From an uncultured Paracoccaceae bacterium (GTDB lineage: Bacteria > Pseudomonadota > Alphaproteobacteria > Rhodobacterales > Rhodobacteraceae): DNA of 64,000 bases. Position 1 is the stretch's first letter. Each line of letters opens with the position of its first letter. The notes under the pieces were generated by a model. It was not told where the DNA came from, searched no databases, and was given only the letters and a program-made list of their open reading frames with translations. Positions 27,466-36,107 of the stretch are shown one piece after another. A program made the translations under genes and the position numbers. The DNA is taken from positions 372,001 to 436,000 of the forward strand of contig CATOSB010000011.1 of the NCBI GenBank assembly GCA_951812305.1. Reading direction: 5' to 3'.

Positions 27466-28218
27466 TCAGCATGTGTAATTCATGCCCATTCGGCCGCCGT
27501 CGACATAGATCGTCTCGCCCGTGATATAACTCGCGCCGTCGCTGGCCAGAAATGCCACCACCGACCCTATTTCTTCCGCTTTGCCGATGCGTTGTAATGG
27601 GGTGCGTGACATCACACGAGCCATTGCATCGGGGTTCTCATTCACCCCGGCGAGCATTGCCGTATCGATAGACCCGGGCCCAACAGCATTGACGCGAATG
27701 TTGTGCGGAGCCAGCGCCAGCGACGCCGCCTTGGTCAGTTGCATCACACCACCCTTGGATGCGCAATAGGATGCGATCGTGGGGATCGATAGCTGCGCGT
27801 TCACCGACGACATGTTCACGATTGCGCCCTCAATCCCGTTCGCGACCATTGTCTTCGCCGCGCGCTGCAGGGCCAAAAACGTGCCGGTCAGGTTCAGGTC
27901 GATCACCCGCTGAAAATCCTCCAGTGTAGTTTCCAATAGATCGCTATTCACTGCAATTCCCGCGCAATTCACCAGAACGGAAACTGGGCCAAGTTCGGCT
28001 TCGACCTTGTCGAACATCGCCGCGATTTCCGCTGGCTTGCTCATGTCGCAGGCAATTCCCACCGTATCGCCACCCATCCCGGCCGCCGCCGCCGCAACCC
28101 CTTCGGCGTCGAGGTCTACCAACACGATTTTCGTTCCGTCTTTTGCGATCGCCTTGGCAGAGGCGAGGCCGATGCCTCTTGCCCCGCCCGTGACCAACGC
28201 GATTTTGTTCTCGCTCAT
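27466..28218 (-). CDS. Short-chain dehydrogenase/reductase (SDR)
   Basis: 250 residues from ATG 28218, behind GGAG; the open frame extends further upstream without family signal. Classical SDR: TGGARGIG cofactor loop, NCAGIA (NAG-like), NMSSVNAQLS (catalytic Ser) and YCASKGG (YxxxK), ending YITGETIYVDGGRMG. An Asp-Leu-Asp (VLVDLDAEG) after the second strand predicts NAD rather than NADP. Substrate is unknown; it is likely a secondary alcohol. It is in an operon with the MFS gene and divergent from the GrdB-like gene. Confidence 0.9.
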   Translation of the reverse strand: MSENKIALVTGGARGIGLASAKAIAKDGTKIVLVDLDAEGVAAAAAGMGGDTVGIACDMSKPAEIAAMFDKVEAELGPVSVLVNCAGIAVNSDLLETTLEDFQRVIDLNLTGTFLALQRAAKTMVANGIEGAIVNMSSVNAQLSIPTIASYCASKGGVMQLTKAASLALAPHNIRVNAVGPGSIDTAMLAGVNENPDAMARVMSRTPLQRIGKAEEIGSVVAFLASDGASYITGETIYVDGGRMGMNYTC

Positions 28219-28348
28219 AACAATCTCCATCCAATCCATTGCCGCCCATGCAACGCCTTCCGCGAGAAAACACAAGTGCCATTTCCGCAGCGTGTACAGA
28301 TATGGCGAGCCCATTGAAGTACTGGGACGCGATCCATAACTTCGGCCC

Positions 28349-29224
28349 ATGACCATCTGCTACATCGACCGCACCCGCCGATATTATCAGGCGCTTGGAT
28401 ATGGCGCGCCATATGAATGGGCGCGGTTTGACGATGTGCCCTTTGCGCCGCTCAAACGGCCTTTGTCCGAGACCTCAGTGGCGATTGTCACGACCGCCGC
28501 GCCTTTTCAGCCAAACAATGGCGATCAGGGCCCTGGCGCGCCCTATAATGCGACGGCGAAATTCTTTCAGGTCTATGCTGCGCCCATCGAACCGACTCCC
28601 GATCTGCGCATTTCACACATCGCCATTGACCGTGATCACACGACGGCCGAGGATCCGGGCAGTTACTTTCCTCTCGCCGCCCTTGAAAGCGCAACCGCAA
28701 ATGGCCGGGTTCTCATGAATTCTCGTTTCTTCGGCCTGCCAACCAACAGATCCCAAGCCGCCACATCGAAAGACGCTGCCGATTTGCTTGCTTTGTGCCG
28801 CTCCGATGCTGTCGAGGCCGCGATCTTCGTTCCCAACTGCCCGGTCTGCCATCAATCCTGCGCTATCGCCTCACACACGCTCGAGGCCGCCGGAATACCA
28901 ACCGTCGTCATGGGTGCGGCCCGCGACATAGTCGAAAACGTTGGTGTTTCCCGGTTTCTGTTTTCCGATGTGCCGCTTGGAAATGCCGCTGGCCTGCCTC
29001 ACGACAAGAACAGTCAGGATGACACTCTGGAACAGGCATTGCGGTTGCTTGAAACCGCTACGGTCGCAAGAACAACCCGCCAATCGTTCCTTGTTTGGCC
29101 CGGTCCGGCCAATTGGCGCGATGACTATTCAAACCCCGACAAACTGACTCCAAAGGAAATCGCAACCCGGCGCGCGGCTTTCGATGCCGGCAAAGCGACA
29201 GCAAAATCCATCCGTGGCGATTGA
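28349..29224 (+). CDS. GrdB-like (glycine/sarcosine/betaine reductase family) cysteine protein
   Basis: 291 residues. TSVAIVTTAAPFQ at the start and FVPNCPVCHQSCAIASHTLE with AAGIPTVVMGAARDI resemble the GrdB/PrdB component of selenoprotein reductases, with Cys in place of selenocysteine. Proteobacterial members occur outside Stickland fermenters and their reaction is not settled. FALSE friends with racemases (GCTSC-type loops) are possible. The stop at 29224 lies only 6 bp before an IS630 that separates it from rpiB. I am fairly sure of the family and unsure of the function. Confidence 0.65.
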   Translation: MTICYIDRTRRYYQALGYGAPYEWARFDDVPFAPLKRPLSETSVAIVTTAAPFQPNNGDQGPGAPYNATAKFFQVYAAPIEPTPDLRISHIAIDRDHTTAEDPGSYFPLAALESATANGRVLMNSRFFGLPTNRSQAATSKDAADLLALCRSDAVEAAIFVPNCPVCHQSCAIASHTLEAAGIPTVVMGAARDIVENVGVSRFLFSDVPLGNAAGLPHDKNSQDDTLEQALRLLETATVARTTRQSFLVWPGPANWRDDYSNPDKLTPKEIATRRAAFDAGKATAKSIRGD

Positions 29225-29307
29225 CCGCTAGTCCCCTGTTTCGCATGATTTGACACGGTTTGTTTTCTCTGAATCTCTGTCCTGGCAAAAGCTGGGAGGT
29301 GTGAGAG

Positions 29308-29796
29308 ATGGGCAAACGTGGTCCTGATGCGAAGTTTGTGGTTCGACTATCGAGCGAAGAGCGCGCAGAGTTGGAGAAAATGATCTGCAAGGGTATCGGT
29401 GTTGCGTATCGGCTTTTGAAGGCGCGGATATTGCTTAAAGCGGATGTGTCGGCGGAAGGCCCTGGTTGGGCTGATGCGCGGATCGCCGAGGCTCTGGAGA
29501 CAAGCTCCTCGACAGTTCTGCGGACCCGCCGACAACTCGTAGAGGAAGGGTTAGAGGCGGCCCTGTCGCGAAAGAAAAGGTCCACCGCACCTTCGCGCAT
29601 ATTTGATGGGGAAGCGGAGGCAAGGTTGATCGCCCTTGCCTGCTCTGAGCCTCCGCAAGGCTATGCCCGCTGGTCGCTGCGTTTGTTGGAAAAGCGCGTG
29701 GTTGAACTGGGGATTGTCGAAACCACCAGCGACACGACCATCCAGCGGGTGCTCAAAAAAACGCGCTCAAACCGCACCAAAGCCGCTATTGGGTGA
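29308..29796 (+). CDS. IS630 transposase orfA, type c
   Basis: 162 codons from ATG 29308 behind GGGAGG. Residues about 25-125 hold the helix-turn-helix pair (ADARIAEALETSSSTVLRTR, ARWSLRLLEKRVVELGIVET). At VLKK the frame runs through seven A (29755-29761) and ends shortly after in a meaningless tail; a -1 shift gives KNALKPHQSRYWVIPPK, the conserved IS630 linker. Confidence 0.88.
   Translation: MGKRGPDAKFVVRLSSEERAELEKMICKGIGVAYRLLKARILLKADVSAEGPGWADARIAEALETSSSTVLRTRRQLVEEGLEAALSRKKRSTAPSRIFDGEAEARLIALACSEPPQGYARWSLRLLEKRVVELGIVETTSDTTIQRVLKKTRSNRTKAAIG
29755..29761 (+). promoter_or_regulatory. A7C slippery sequence of IS630 type c
   Basis: AAAAAAAC at the orfA-orfB overlap. A -1 slip joins two halves whose translated linker then matches the family, so the run is a likely programmed frameshift or transcriptional slippage site. 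Confidence 0.7.
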
Positions 29797-30455
29797 TCCC
29801 GCCCAAGGCCAATGCAGCCTTTGTCGCCGCGATGGAGGACGTGCTTGATGTCTACACCCGCCCGCAGGACCCGAACCGACCGCTGGTCTGTCTCGACGAA
29901 ACATCCAGGCAACTGACCAAAGAAACACGCACCCCGATCCCTGCGCGGCCGGGGCAATCAGCGCGGTCTGACTATGAATACGAACGCAATGGGGTGGCCA
30001 GCTTGTTTATGCTGTTCGCACCGCTTGTCGGTTGGCGTCATCTCGCTGTCCGTGACCAGCGTACCGCCATTGATTACGCCCATGTGCTTCGTGATCTGGC
30101 TGATGTGTACTTCCCGAGCGCCGAAAAGATCACGCTTGTGCAAGATAACCTCAACACCCACAAGCCGGCCTCACTGTACGAGGCATTTCCTCCCACCGAA
30201 GCCCGCCGTATCGCGGAGCGTTTCGAGTGGCACTACACGCCGAAACACGGGTCTTGGCTGAACATTGCTGAATGCGAACTCAGCGTTTTGTCTCGGCAAT
30301 GCCTCGACCGGCGTATTCCTGACAAGGCATCCTTGGAAACCGAAGTCTACGCTTGGACAGCAACGCGGAATGCCGAGAAAGCCAAGGTTAAATGGCACTT
30401 CACGGCTACGGATGCCAGAAACAAACTCTCACAGCTTTACCCGCAAATTGGGTGA
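29760..30455 (+). CDS. IS630 transposase orfB, type c
   Basis: 232 codons including stop in the -1 frame after the A7 run. DDE residues: LVCLDETSRQL (Asp), ITLVQDNLNTHKPASL (Asp) and TPKHGSWLNIAECELS (Glu). Probably made as an orfAB fusion. Confidence 0.88.
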   Translation, partial: NALKPHQSRYWVIPPKANAAFVAAMEDVLDVYTRPQDPNRPLVCLDETSRQLTKETRTPIPARPGQSARSDYEYERNGVASLFMLFAPLVGWRHLAVRDQRTAIDYAHVLRDLADVYFPSAEKITLVQDNLNTHKPASLYEAFPPTEARRIAERFEWHYTPKHGSWLNIAECELSVLSRQCLDRRIPDKASLETEVYAWTATRNAEKAKVKWHFTATDARNKLSQLYPQIG

Positions 30456-30730
30456 ATCAGGGGACTAGGCCTCCAGCGCGTTGATCATCCCTACGCGGTC
30501 GGCGTGGCGGCCGCCTTCGAACACCGCATCCAAAAACGCATCCACTATATCCAGCGCCAGCGCGTCGCCAACAACGCGCGCACCGATTGACAGCATGTTG
30601 GCGTTGTTATGTTCGCGGATCATGCGGGCCGAAAAAGTGTCGGCACAAACGCCGCACCTTATCCCCTTAACCTTATTCGCGGCCATCATGATACCCTGTC
30701 CTGTACCGCAAAGGATGATGCCTAACCGAC

Positions 30731-31920
30731 CTTACCACCCTTCAAAATTTCCGGATCTGATTTGACGTTTGTCTGATCTGTGTGATTCAAGGAGTCTCCA
30801 CTGCTGATATTGGAGGCTGGTTTGTTGGGAAATGTTTGTTTTTCAGAGCTTTATTCGAAGGTTGAGGCGGATTTTCAGGACCGCTTGCTCGGGTATCACA
30901 AGTCGCGCCGGGAGGGATTGTGCATCATAGCAAGCGTGATTTTGAACACGCGCAGCGTCAATCTGATGGAAAATGCGGCTGCTCTGCCCCGCGATATCGG
31001 CTCTGTGGACCACCGCTATCAATACATTTCGCGGGTTCTGGGCAATCCTCACATCGATACTGATGAGATCATGCAGGCCTATGTTGGTGAAATTTTCCGC
31101 CGCCAGTGTGAGGCCGGAGAAACGATTGTGGTGGCCCTTGATCAAAGCAAGCTCAACGAAGGGCATGAGGTTTTGATGTTATCGGTGCGGATGCGGGATC
31201 GGGCCCTCCCGGTCGCCTGGCGTGTACGCCAGACCAAAGGGCCGATTGGATGGCGCGTGCAACATGAGCTTTTGGAAGCAGTCCGCCCATGGCTCCCGGC
31301 GGATGCGCGTGTGTTGCTGGCGGGAGATCGGTTTTATGGAACCGCCCGATTGGTCGCATGGTGCCAGGAGGCTGGATGGGACTACCGGCTGCGCATGAAG
31401 GGAAATATCACACTGCAACATCAGGGTGGCGAGATGATGACGCGCGAAATTGCCCAACTGATGCCCGAAGGGCTTGTAAACGCTGAGCTTTACGGAACGG
31501 GCGTCTTTAGCAACATTGGAGTGCTTCACGAAGAGGGGCACAAAGAGCCTTGGATTATTGCCATGAATGCAGCACCGTCCGAGTACAAGGTGCTCGATTA
31601 TGGAATGCGTTGGGGAATTGAAGCCATGTTCTCCGACTTCAAAACCCGGGGCTTTGAAATTACTCAAAGCCAGATCAAAAAGCCGGATCGATTGGCCCGC
31701 CTCATTTTGGTGCTGGCAATCGCCATGTACTGGGCTGTTTCAACCGGAGCAAACGAAGAGCACCACGTCGCAATACGCGGCGAAAAAAGGGGATTCGAAA
31801 AGCCCGAAGGTCCTTATGCTCTCTCTTCAAGACAGGCCTTCGTGCTATCCGACGATGCCTCGCAGGTTATGCCAAAATCCCCAAGCTCTGGGATGTCTGG
31901 CTAAATTGAAGGGTGGTAAG
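30731..31920 (+). mobile_element. IS4 family element, copy 3
   Basis: 1190 bp, ends CTTACCACCC/GGGTGGTAAG, with the 9-bp duplication CTAACCGAC (30722-30730, 31921-31929). It lies inside rpiB, in the opposite orientation. Confidence 0.95.
30810..31904 (+). CDS. IS4 family transposase, copy 3
   Basis: About 364 residues, same motifs as the copy at 9950 (LDQSKLNEG, LLAGDRFYGT, YGMRWGIEAMFSDFK). TTG start at 30810; AAGGAG lies 16 nt before it, so a start at the CTG codons just upstream is also possible. Confidence 0.93.
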   Translation: MEAGLLGNVCFSELYSKVEADFQDRLLGYHKSRREGLCIIASVILNTRSVNLMENAAALPRDIGSVDHRYQYISRVLGNPHIDTDEIMQAYVGEIFRRQCEAGETIVVALDQSKLNEGHEVLMLSVRMRDRALPVAWRVRQTKGPIGWRVQHELLEAVRPWLPADARVLLAGDRFYGTARLVAWCQEAGWDYRLRMKGNITLQHQGGEMMTREIAQLMPEGLVNAELYGTGVFSNIGVLHEEGHKEPWIIAMNAAPSEYKVLDYGMRWGIEAMFSDFKTRGFEITQSQIKKPDRLARLILVLAIAMYWAVSTGANEEHHVAIRGEKRGFEKPEGPYALSSRQAFVLSDDASQVMPKSPSSGMSG

Positions 31921-32128
31921 CTAACCGACATTCACCCGTGGCGATTTTCCGCGCCGCCGCCGCGCCATGTTCAGGATAATGAGTGCTTTCCGGTGTATTC
32001 GGCCCGATATCAACCACGTCCCAACCCTTCGCCTCGACATGGCTGGCAATTGCCTTGCGTAGATCTATGGCGGCATGGTCGCTGGAAAGTACGATGCGGT
32101 TCATGTCTGTCATCGCGTTCGCCCTAAC

Positions 32129-32833
32129 TCAATGCCCGAAATATGCCGCAGCCAGAACTTCGTCGCTCGACAATTCCTTTGGCGTCCCTTCTGCTGTTAC
32201 GCGTCCGCTTTCGAGCACGTAAACCCGTTCGGCAAGAGACAGCGCGAAATTCGCATTCTGTTCGGCGATCACTACGGTCAAACCGTACTCGCCGCGTAAC
32301 CGCGCCAAAACGGCAGCAATCTCATCGCAGACCTTCGGCGCAAGCCCGATTGTCGGCTCGTCAACCAAAAGCAGCTTTGGCGAGGTCATCAATGCCCGCC
32401 CCAGCGAAACCATCTGCCGTTCCCCGCCCGATTGGGTCGAGGTTTCCTGCGCCTCGCGTTCCTCCAGCCGCGGGAAAAGCGCGTGAACAATGTCGAGGTT
32501 GCGCGCAATGTCCTCGCGCGCCGTAAACGCGCCGACCATCAGATTGTCGCGTACCGTCATATAGGGAAAAAGATTGAAACGCTCGGGCGCATAACCGACG
32601 CCGCGCTGCACAATGTCCCCAGAGCCAAGTCCAATCAGATCCTCACCGGCCAATCGGATGTTTCCCCGTGCCTTGGTCAACCCAAGCATGGAATCAAACA
32701 AGGTCGATTTCCCCGCCCCGTTTGCACCGATCACCGCGATGATTTCGCCTTCGTCCGCCTTCAGCGACACATCGAACAACGCCTGCGCGCGGCCATAGAA
32801 AGCTGAAAGCCCATCTATCTCCAGATAAGCCAT
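32129..32833 (-). CDS. livF: Branched-chain-amino-acid-type ABC transporter ATPase LivF
   Basis: 234 residues. Walker A GANGAGKST, the LivF-type YAPERFNLFPYMTVRDNL region, signature SGGERQM and Walker B LLLVDEPTIGLAP. It pairs with LivG to energise an amino-acid/amide importer. The start overlaps the LivG stop by one base. In this family LivF proteins are about 233-240 residues, so it is full length. Confidence 0.93.
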   Translation of the reverse strand: MAYLEIDGLSAFYGRAQALFDVSLKADEGEIIAVIGANGAGKSTLFDSMLGLTKARGNIRLAGEDLIGLGSGDIVQRGVGYAPERFNLFPYMTVRDNLMVGAFTAREDIARNLDIVHALFPRLEEREAQETSTQSGGERQMVSLGRALMTSPKLLLVDEPTIGLAPKVCDEIAAVLARLRGEYGLTVVIAEQNANFALSLAERVYVLESGRVTAEGTPKELSSDEVLAAAYFGH

Positions 32834-33564
32834 CAGGCTGCCCCCAGATAAGATGTTCGCACAGCGGCATCAGCGATCACGTCGGCATACGATCCATTGG
32901 CAATCATCGCGCCTCGGTCAATCGCTATCGCCCGGTCGATCAACGGCTCAAGCGCTTTCAGATCATGGCTGACAATCAAAAAGGTCATGCCTTGCGCGCG
33001 CATTTTCTGTACCAGATCAGAAATCATCGCAATCTCGCCCAAGGTCAACCCGGCGAAGACCTCATCCAGCAGCATAACACTTGGCGCGGTGGCCATTGTC
33101 CGCGCCATTTCCAACTTGCGCAGATCGCCCATGCTCAACTCTGCCGGCGTTCGCGTCAGATCGGATGCTGAGAAACCCACGGCTTCCGCCAGTTCCAGTT
33201 CCCGGTCCGGGTCGGGCCCGCGCGTGATCATCTGCCAGACATTGTCAGGCATCAGGCCGACGCGGATGTTCTCCGCCACGCTGATCTCGGGGAACGGTCT
33301 TGGCACCTGATAAGTGCGGCTCACCCCGCGACGGATGCGGGCTGCCGTGGTGAGCTTGCTGATTTCCTCATCGCCCAGGTGAATGGTTCCCGAAGTCTGC
33401 CGGTGCTCGCCCATCACCTGCGAAAACACCGTCGTCTTTCCGGCCCCGTTCGGCCCGATCAGCCCCACGCTTTCGCCCGGTTCGACTGAAAACGTCAAAT
33501 CGTCTGTCGCTGTCAACCCGCCGAAACGCTTGACCAGTTTGGTGACGGCCAGCCGAGCGCTCAT
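32833..33564 (-). CDS. livG: Branched-chain-amino-acid-type ABC transporter ATPase LivG
   Basis: 243 residues. Walker A GPNGAGKTT, LTRTPAELSMGDLRKLEMAR signature region (LSMGD in place of LSGGQ, a common LivG variant) and Walker B VMLLDEVFAGLTL. FGGLTATDDLTFSVEPGE at the N-terminus is typical of LivG. It overlaps livM by 4 bp and livF by 1 bp. Confidence 0.92.
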   Translation of the reverse strand: MSARLAVTKLVKRFGGLTATDDLTFSVEPGESVGLIGPNGAGKTTVFSQVMGEHRQTSGTIHLGDEEISKLTTAARIRRGVSRTYQVPRPFPEISVAENIRVGLMPDNVWQMITRGPDPDRELELAEAVGFSASDLTRTPAELSMGDLRKLEMARTMATAPSVMLLDEVFAGLTLGEIAMISDLVQKMRAQGMTFLIVSHDLKALEPLIDRAIAIDRGAMIANGSYADVIADAAVRTSYLGAA

Positions 33565-34502
33565 GCTCGCGCCCTCACCCTGTCTATCCCACTCATCACC
33601 AATGCATAGATACCTTTGGGTTGGTACATATAAAGAAGCAGCGCGATGCCGCCATAGACGAAATACCGCTCCGCCCCCGGCAGGACCGGGCGCAGATATT
33701 CCAACAGAAACGTCAGGAAAAAAGCGCCCAGCATCGGCCCGATGATTGTGCCCGCCCCGCCGATCAGCGCCGCAACGATGATGGTGAACAGGAAGTTGAT
33801 GTCAAACAGCCCACGAGGCGCCAGCGACCCGTTGTAATGGACGAAAAACGCGCCGCCGAGGCCAGCCACCGCCGCGCTGACCAGAAACGCCACCGCCTTC
33901 AACCGGGTGGCCGACAGCCCCGAACCGCGCACACTTTCTTCGTTCATCCCGACCGCCCAAAGGGCCGTGCCAAGCCGCGTGCGCATCAGCAGCCAACACG
34001 CTAAAGCCACGAAAAGCATCAACGTTACCGCCAGCATATACCCGTTTTCTGCGCCGCGTGTCAGCGTCTTGATCCCTGACATGCCACGCGTGCCGCCGGT
34101 CAGGTCGGGCCGGATAACCTGCACCAACTGATACATCAGCTCCATGAACGCCAGCGTCACCAGCGCGAAGTAACTGCCCCGTATCCGCAGCGCCGGCAGC
34201 AGCACAATCAGCCCGCCGCCCATCGTGATCAGCACGGCAAGCGGGATCGAATATTCAACAGGCACGCCAAAGCGTTTCGACAGGATCGCAGTGGCGTAGG
34301 CGCCGATCCCGATCAGGAACGGATGGCCAAAGGAGATATAACCGGTTCGACCGCTGAGGACGTCCCAAGAGATCGCAAAGATCGCCAGGTAACAGGCCTG
34401 AATCATCGTCCGCATCGTGCCTCGGCTGACAATTTCCGGGATCAGATACATGCCCCCGATGAACGCCGCCCAAAGCGCGAAGTGATACCAGCGCAGGTTC
34501 AT
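33561..34502 (-). CDS. livM: Branched-chain-amino-acid-type ABC transporter permease LivM
   Basis: 313 residues, eight or more hydrophobic segments. LSGRTGYISFGHPFLIGIGAY (about 48-68) is the LivM hallmark, and VGMNEESVRGSGLSATRLK is the loop that contacts the ATPases. It works with LivH as the membrane channel. About 238 bp, including an 18-bp inverted repeat, separate it from livH, an unusually long gap inside this otherwise tight operon. Confidence 0.92.
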   Translation of the reverse strand: MNLRWYHFALWAAFIGGMYLIPEIVSRGTMRTMIQACYLAIFAISWDVLSGRTGYISFGHPFLIGIGAYATAILSKRFGVPVEYSIPLAVLITMGGGLIVLLPALRIRGSYFALVTLAFMELMYQLVQVIRPDLTGGTRGMSGIKTLTRGAENGYMLAVTLMLFVALACWLLMRTRLGTALWAVGMNEESVRGSGLSATRLKAVAFLVSAAVAGLGGAFFVHYNGSLAPRGLFDINFLFTIIVAALIGGAGTIIGPMLGAFFLTFLLEYLRPVLPGAERYFVYGGIALLLYMYQPKGIYALVMSGIDRVRARA

Positions 34503-34560
34503 AGCGACTGCAATCCGTCGGGCGATGCGCCCCGCCGGGTTAACAGCGCCGCAGGCGCCC

Positions 34561-34697
34561 CGGCCATCGCCTGCCCGTACCGGCGGGCTGGCGATTTTGC
34601 GAGGCTAGTCGCGACTTCTGATTTCAGGATGTGCTTGGCTGGCATAAAGCGCGCCATTGAGATGTTGGATCGCCACCCCACGGGCAGGCGATGGCCG
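34561..34697. repeat. 18-bp perfect inverted repeat in the livH-livM gap
   Basis: CGGCCATCGCCTGCCCGT at 34561-34578 is perfectly complementary to 34680-34697, with 101 bp between. The gap (34503-34740) holds no convincing gene. It could form an RNA stem between the permease messages or be a small non-autonomous element. Confidence 0.7.
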
Positions 34698-34740
34698 TTC
34701 GAGAGGTTGTGAAAAAGGAAAATGAAACCACAAGCGGCGT

Positions 34741-35592
34741 TCAATGTATCTCCTCCCGCCCGAACAACCCCCTGGGCCGCAGCACCAGCACCCCGATGAT
34801 GAGAAGCATCGTGAACACGCCCCGCAACTCCGGGTTCCACGTCGACACACCGATCTCCATGAACCCCACGATATGCGCCACCACCAACGTGCCGAGGATT
34901 GACCCGATCCCGCCCACGATCACCACCGCCACTGCGATGATCAGCGGTGCAACCCACATGCCGGGATAAAGCTGCGTATAGCTGGCGAAAAACACGCCGC
35001 CCAAGGCCCCCAGCCCACCGGAAATAATCCAGGTAATCGCGTTGATCCGATCTGCATCGATCCCGCTGATCGCGGCACCCTTGGCATCCATGCTGACCGC
35101 TTGCATTGCCCGGCCAGTATGGGTTGTGCGGATGAAGAAATATAGCCCGATCAGGATGACCCAGCTGATCGCCACCGCAAGCAAGTTGGAATAGGGAATG
35201 GCAACCTCTGCCACCCGACCCACACCGGGAATGATCGGCAAAAGAATCTTGGAACTATCGCCAAACACAAGAACCACACCCGCCTGCAACACCACCGCAA
35301 GGATGAGCGTCGAAATCTCCACCGCCACGTGGTTGCTCTTCAATGGCTTCACGATCAGCCGGAATTTTGCAAACCCCATCGCGCAACCGACGATCGTGGC
35401 TAACAGCACGCCTGCGACTTTCGGCAATCCCAATTCCTGTGCGATCCAGAAATAGACGTAGCCGCCGATCAGCAAATAGGCCCCGTAGGCAAGGTTCAGC
35501 ACCCGCCCCACGCTGAAGATCAGCGTGAACCCCATCGCGATAAGCGCATAAAGCCCGCTGAGCAGAAGTCCCTGGATCAGGATTTGTGCCAC
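34741..35592 (-). CDS. livH: Branched-chain-amino-acid-type ABC transporter permease LivH
   Basis: 283 residues, starting LIQGLLLSGLYALIAMGFTL, the LivH signature, then FSVGRVLNLAYGAYLLIGGY. The ATPase-contact loop VSMDAKGAAISGIDADRINA sits at about 170-190. It starts 12 bp after the cupin gene stop and belongs to the operon binding protein-cupin-livH-livM-livG-livF-rpiB. Confidence 0.93.
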   Translation of the reverse strand: MAQILIQGLLLSGLYALIAMGFTLIFSVGRVLNLAYGAYLLIGGYVYFWIAQELGLPKVAGVLLATIVGCAMGFAKFRLIVKPLKSNHVAVEISTLILAVVLQAGVVLVFGDSSKILLPIIPGVGRVAEVAIPYSNLLAVAISWVILIGLYFFIRTTHTGRAMQAVSMDAKGAAISGIDADRINAITWIISGGLGALGGVFFASYTQLYPGMWVAPLIIAVAVVIVGGIGSILGTLVVAHIVGFMEIGVSTWNPELRGVFTMLLIIGVLVLRPRGLFGREEIH

Positions 35593-35604
35593 GCCGCCCG
35601 CTCG

Positions 35605-36015
35605 CTATTTCTCGGCCAGAATGGCGTCAAGTTCCAGCAAAAGGACAATTCCGTCCTGATCGCTGCCAGAACCGTGGACAACGATGAAGGTGCAGGGCGC
35701 GCCTGAAAGGTTGCAGGGCGCATGGGCAACATTGCCCGGAATATAACACTGATCGCCGGTTTCGAATTCCAGCCGATGCTCCAGCTGGTCGCCATAGAAC
35801 AGGGTGCATGACCCGTCCAGCATATAGGCAATCGTCTCGATATTCTCGTGATGATGCACCTTGGCCCGACCGCCCGGCGGGATCGGCATGACATTCATGC
35901 AAATCTGCTGCGCGCCCACCGTTTCCGCTGATGCCCCCGCGCCATATGCGATACCCTGAGCGCCGACATAAGTTTGGCCCGGCGACACTTTTTGCACGTT
36001 GTACGGAATTGACAT
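35605..36015 (-). CDS. Small cupin protein
   Basis: 136 residues from ATG 36015 (MSIPYNVQKVSPGQTYVG) behind GGGG; the in-frame extension upstream is low-complexity. Both cupin motifs are complete: GGRAKVHHHENIETIAYMLDG and GDQCYIPGNVAHAPCNLS, giving three His and a Glu as metal ligands. It is a single-domain cytoplasmic cupin that could act as a dioxygenase, isomerase or ligand sensor. Its place between the binding protein and permease genes ties it to the imported substrate. The reaction is unknown. Confidence 0.85.
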   Translation of the reverse strand: MSIPYNVQKVSPGQTYVGAQGIAYGAGASAETVGAQQICMNVMPIPPGGRAKVHHHENIETIAYMLDGSCTLFYGDQLEHRLEFETGDQCYIPGNVAHAPCNLSGAPCTFIVVHGSGSDQDGIVLLLELDAILAEK

Positions 36016-36037
36016 CGCACCCCTTTTTTTAAACGCA

Positions 36038-36095
36038 GCCCCGGATTTGATCCGGGGCCACATCTCAAACGTGGAGGACCCGGGTCAAGCCCGGG
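36038..36095. repeat. Two REP-like palindromes
   Basis: GCCCCGGAT-ttg-ATCCGGGGC at 36038-36058 and CCCGGG-tcaag-CCCGGG at 36079-36095, in the gap between the binding-protein and cupin genes. GGGTCAAGCCCGGG-type palindromes are a widespread extragenic repeat in alphaproteobacteria. They may attenuate transcription so that the binding protein is made in excess. Confidence 0.7.
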
Positions 36096-36107
36096 ACCGC
36101 TTGGCCG

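Larger units (their letters stand above)
29231..30465 (+). mobile_element. IS630 family element type c
   Basis: 1235 bp with ends GTCCCCTG and CAGGGGAC flanked by TA (29229-29230, 30466-30467). Two plus-strand frames overlap at an A7 run. The right end falls exactly on the rpiB stop codon, which is re-formed from TA plus the last base of the element. Confidence 0.9.
30465..32113 (-). pseudogene. rpiB: Ribose-5-phosphate isomerase B (RpiB/LacAB family), split by an IS4
   Basis: N-terminal piece 32113 to 31921 (NRIVLSSDHAAIDLRKAIAS, DIGPNTPESTHYPEHG) and C-terminal piece 30730 to 30465 (MMAANKVKGIRCGVCADTFS, IREHNNANMLSIGARVVGD). Dropping the IS4 and one copy of its 9-bp duplication restores GECRLGIILCGTGQGIMMAA, the RpiB active-site region, in frame, so the gene was intact before. 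It interconverts ribose and ribulose 5-phosphates or related sugars. It follows livF by 15 bp as the last gene of the Liv operon. An IS630 has also landed exactly on its stop codon. Confidence 0.93.
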
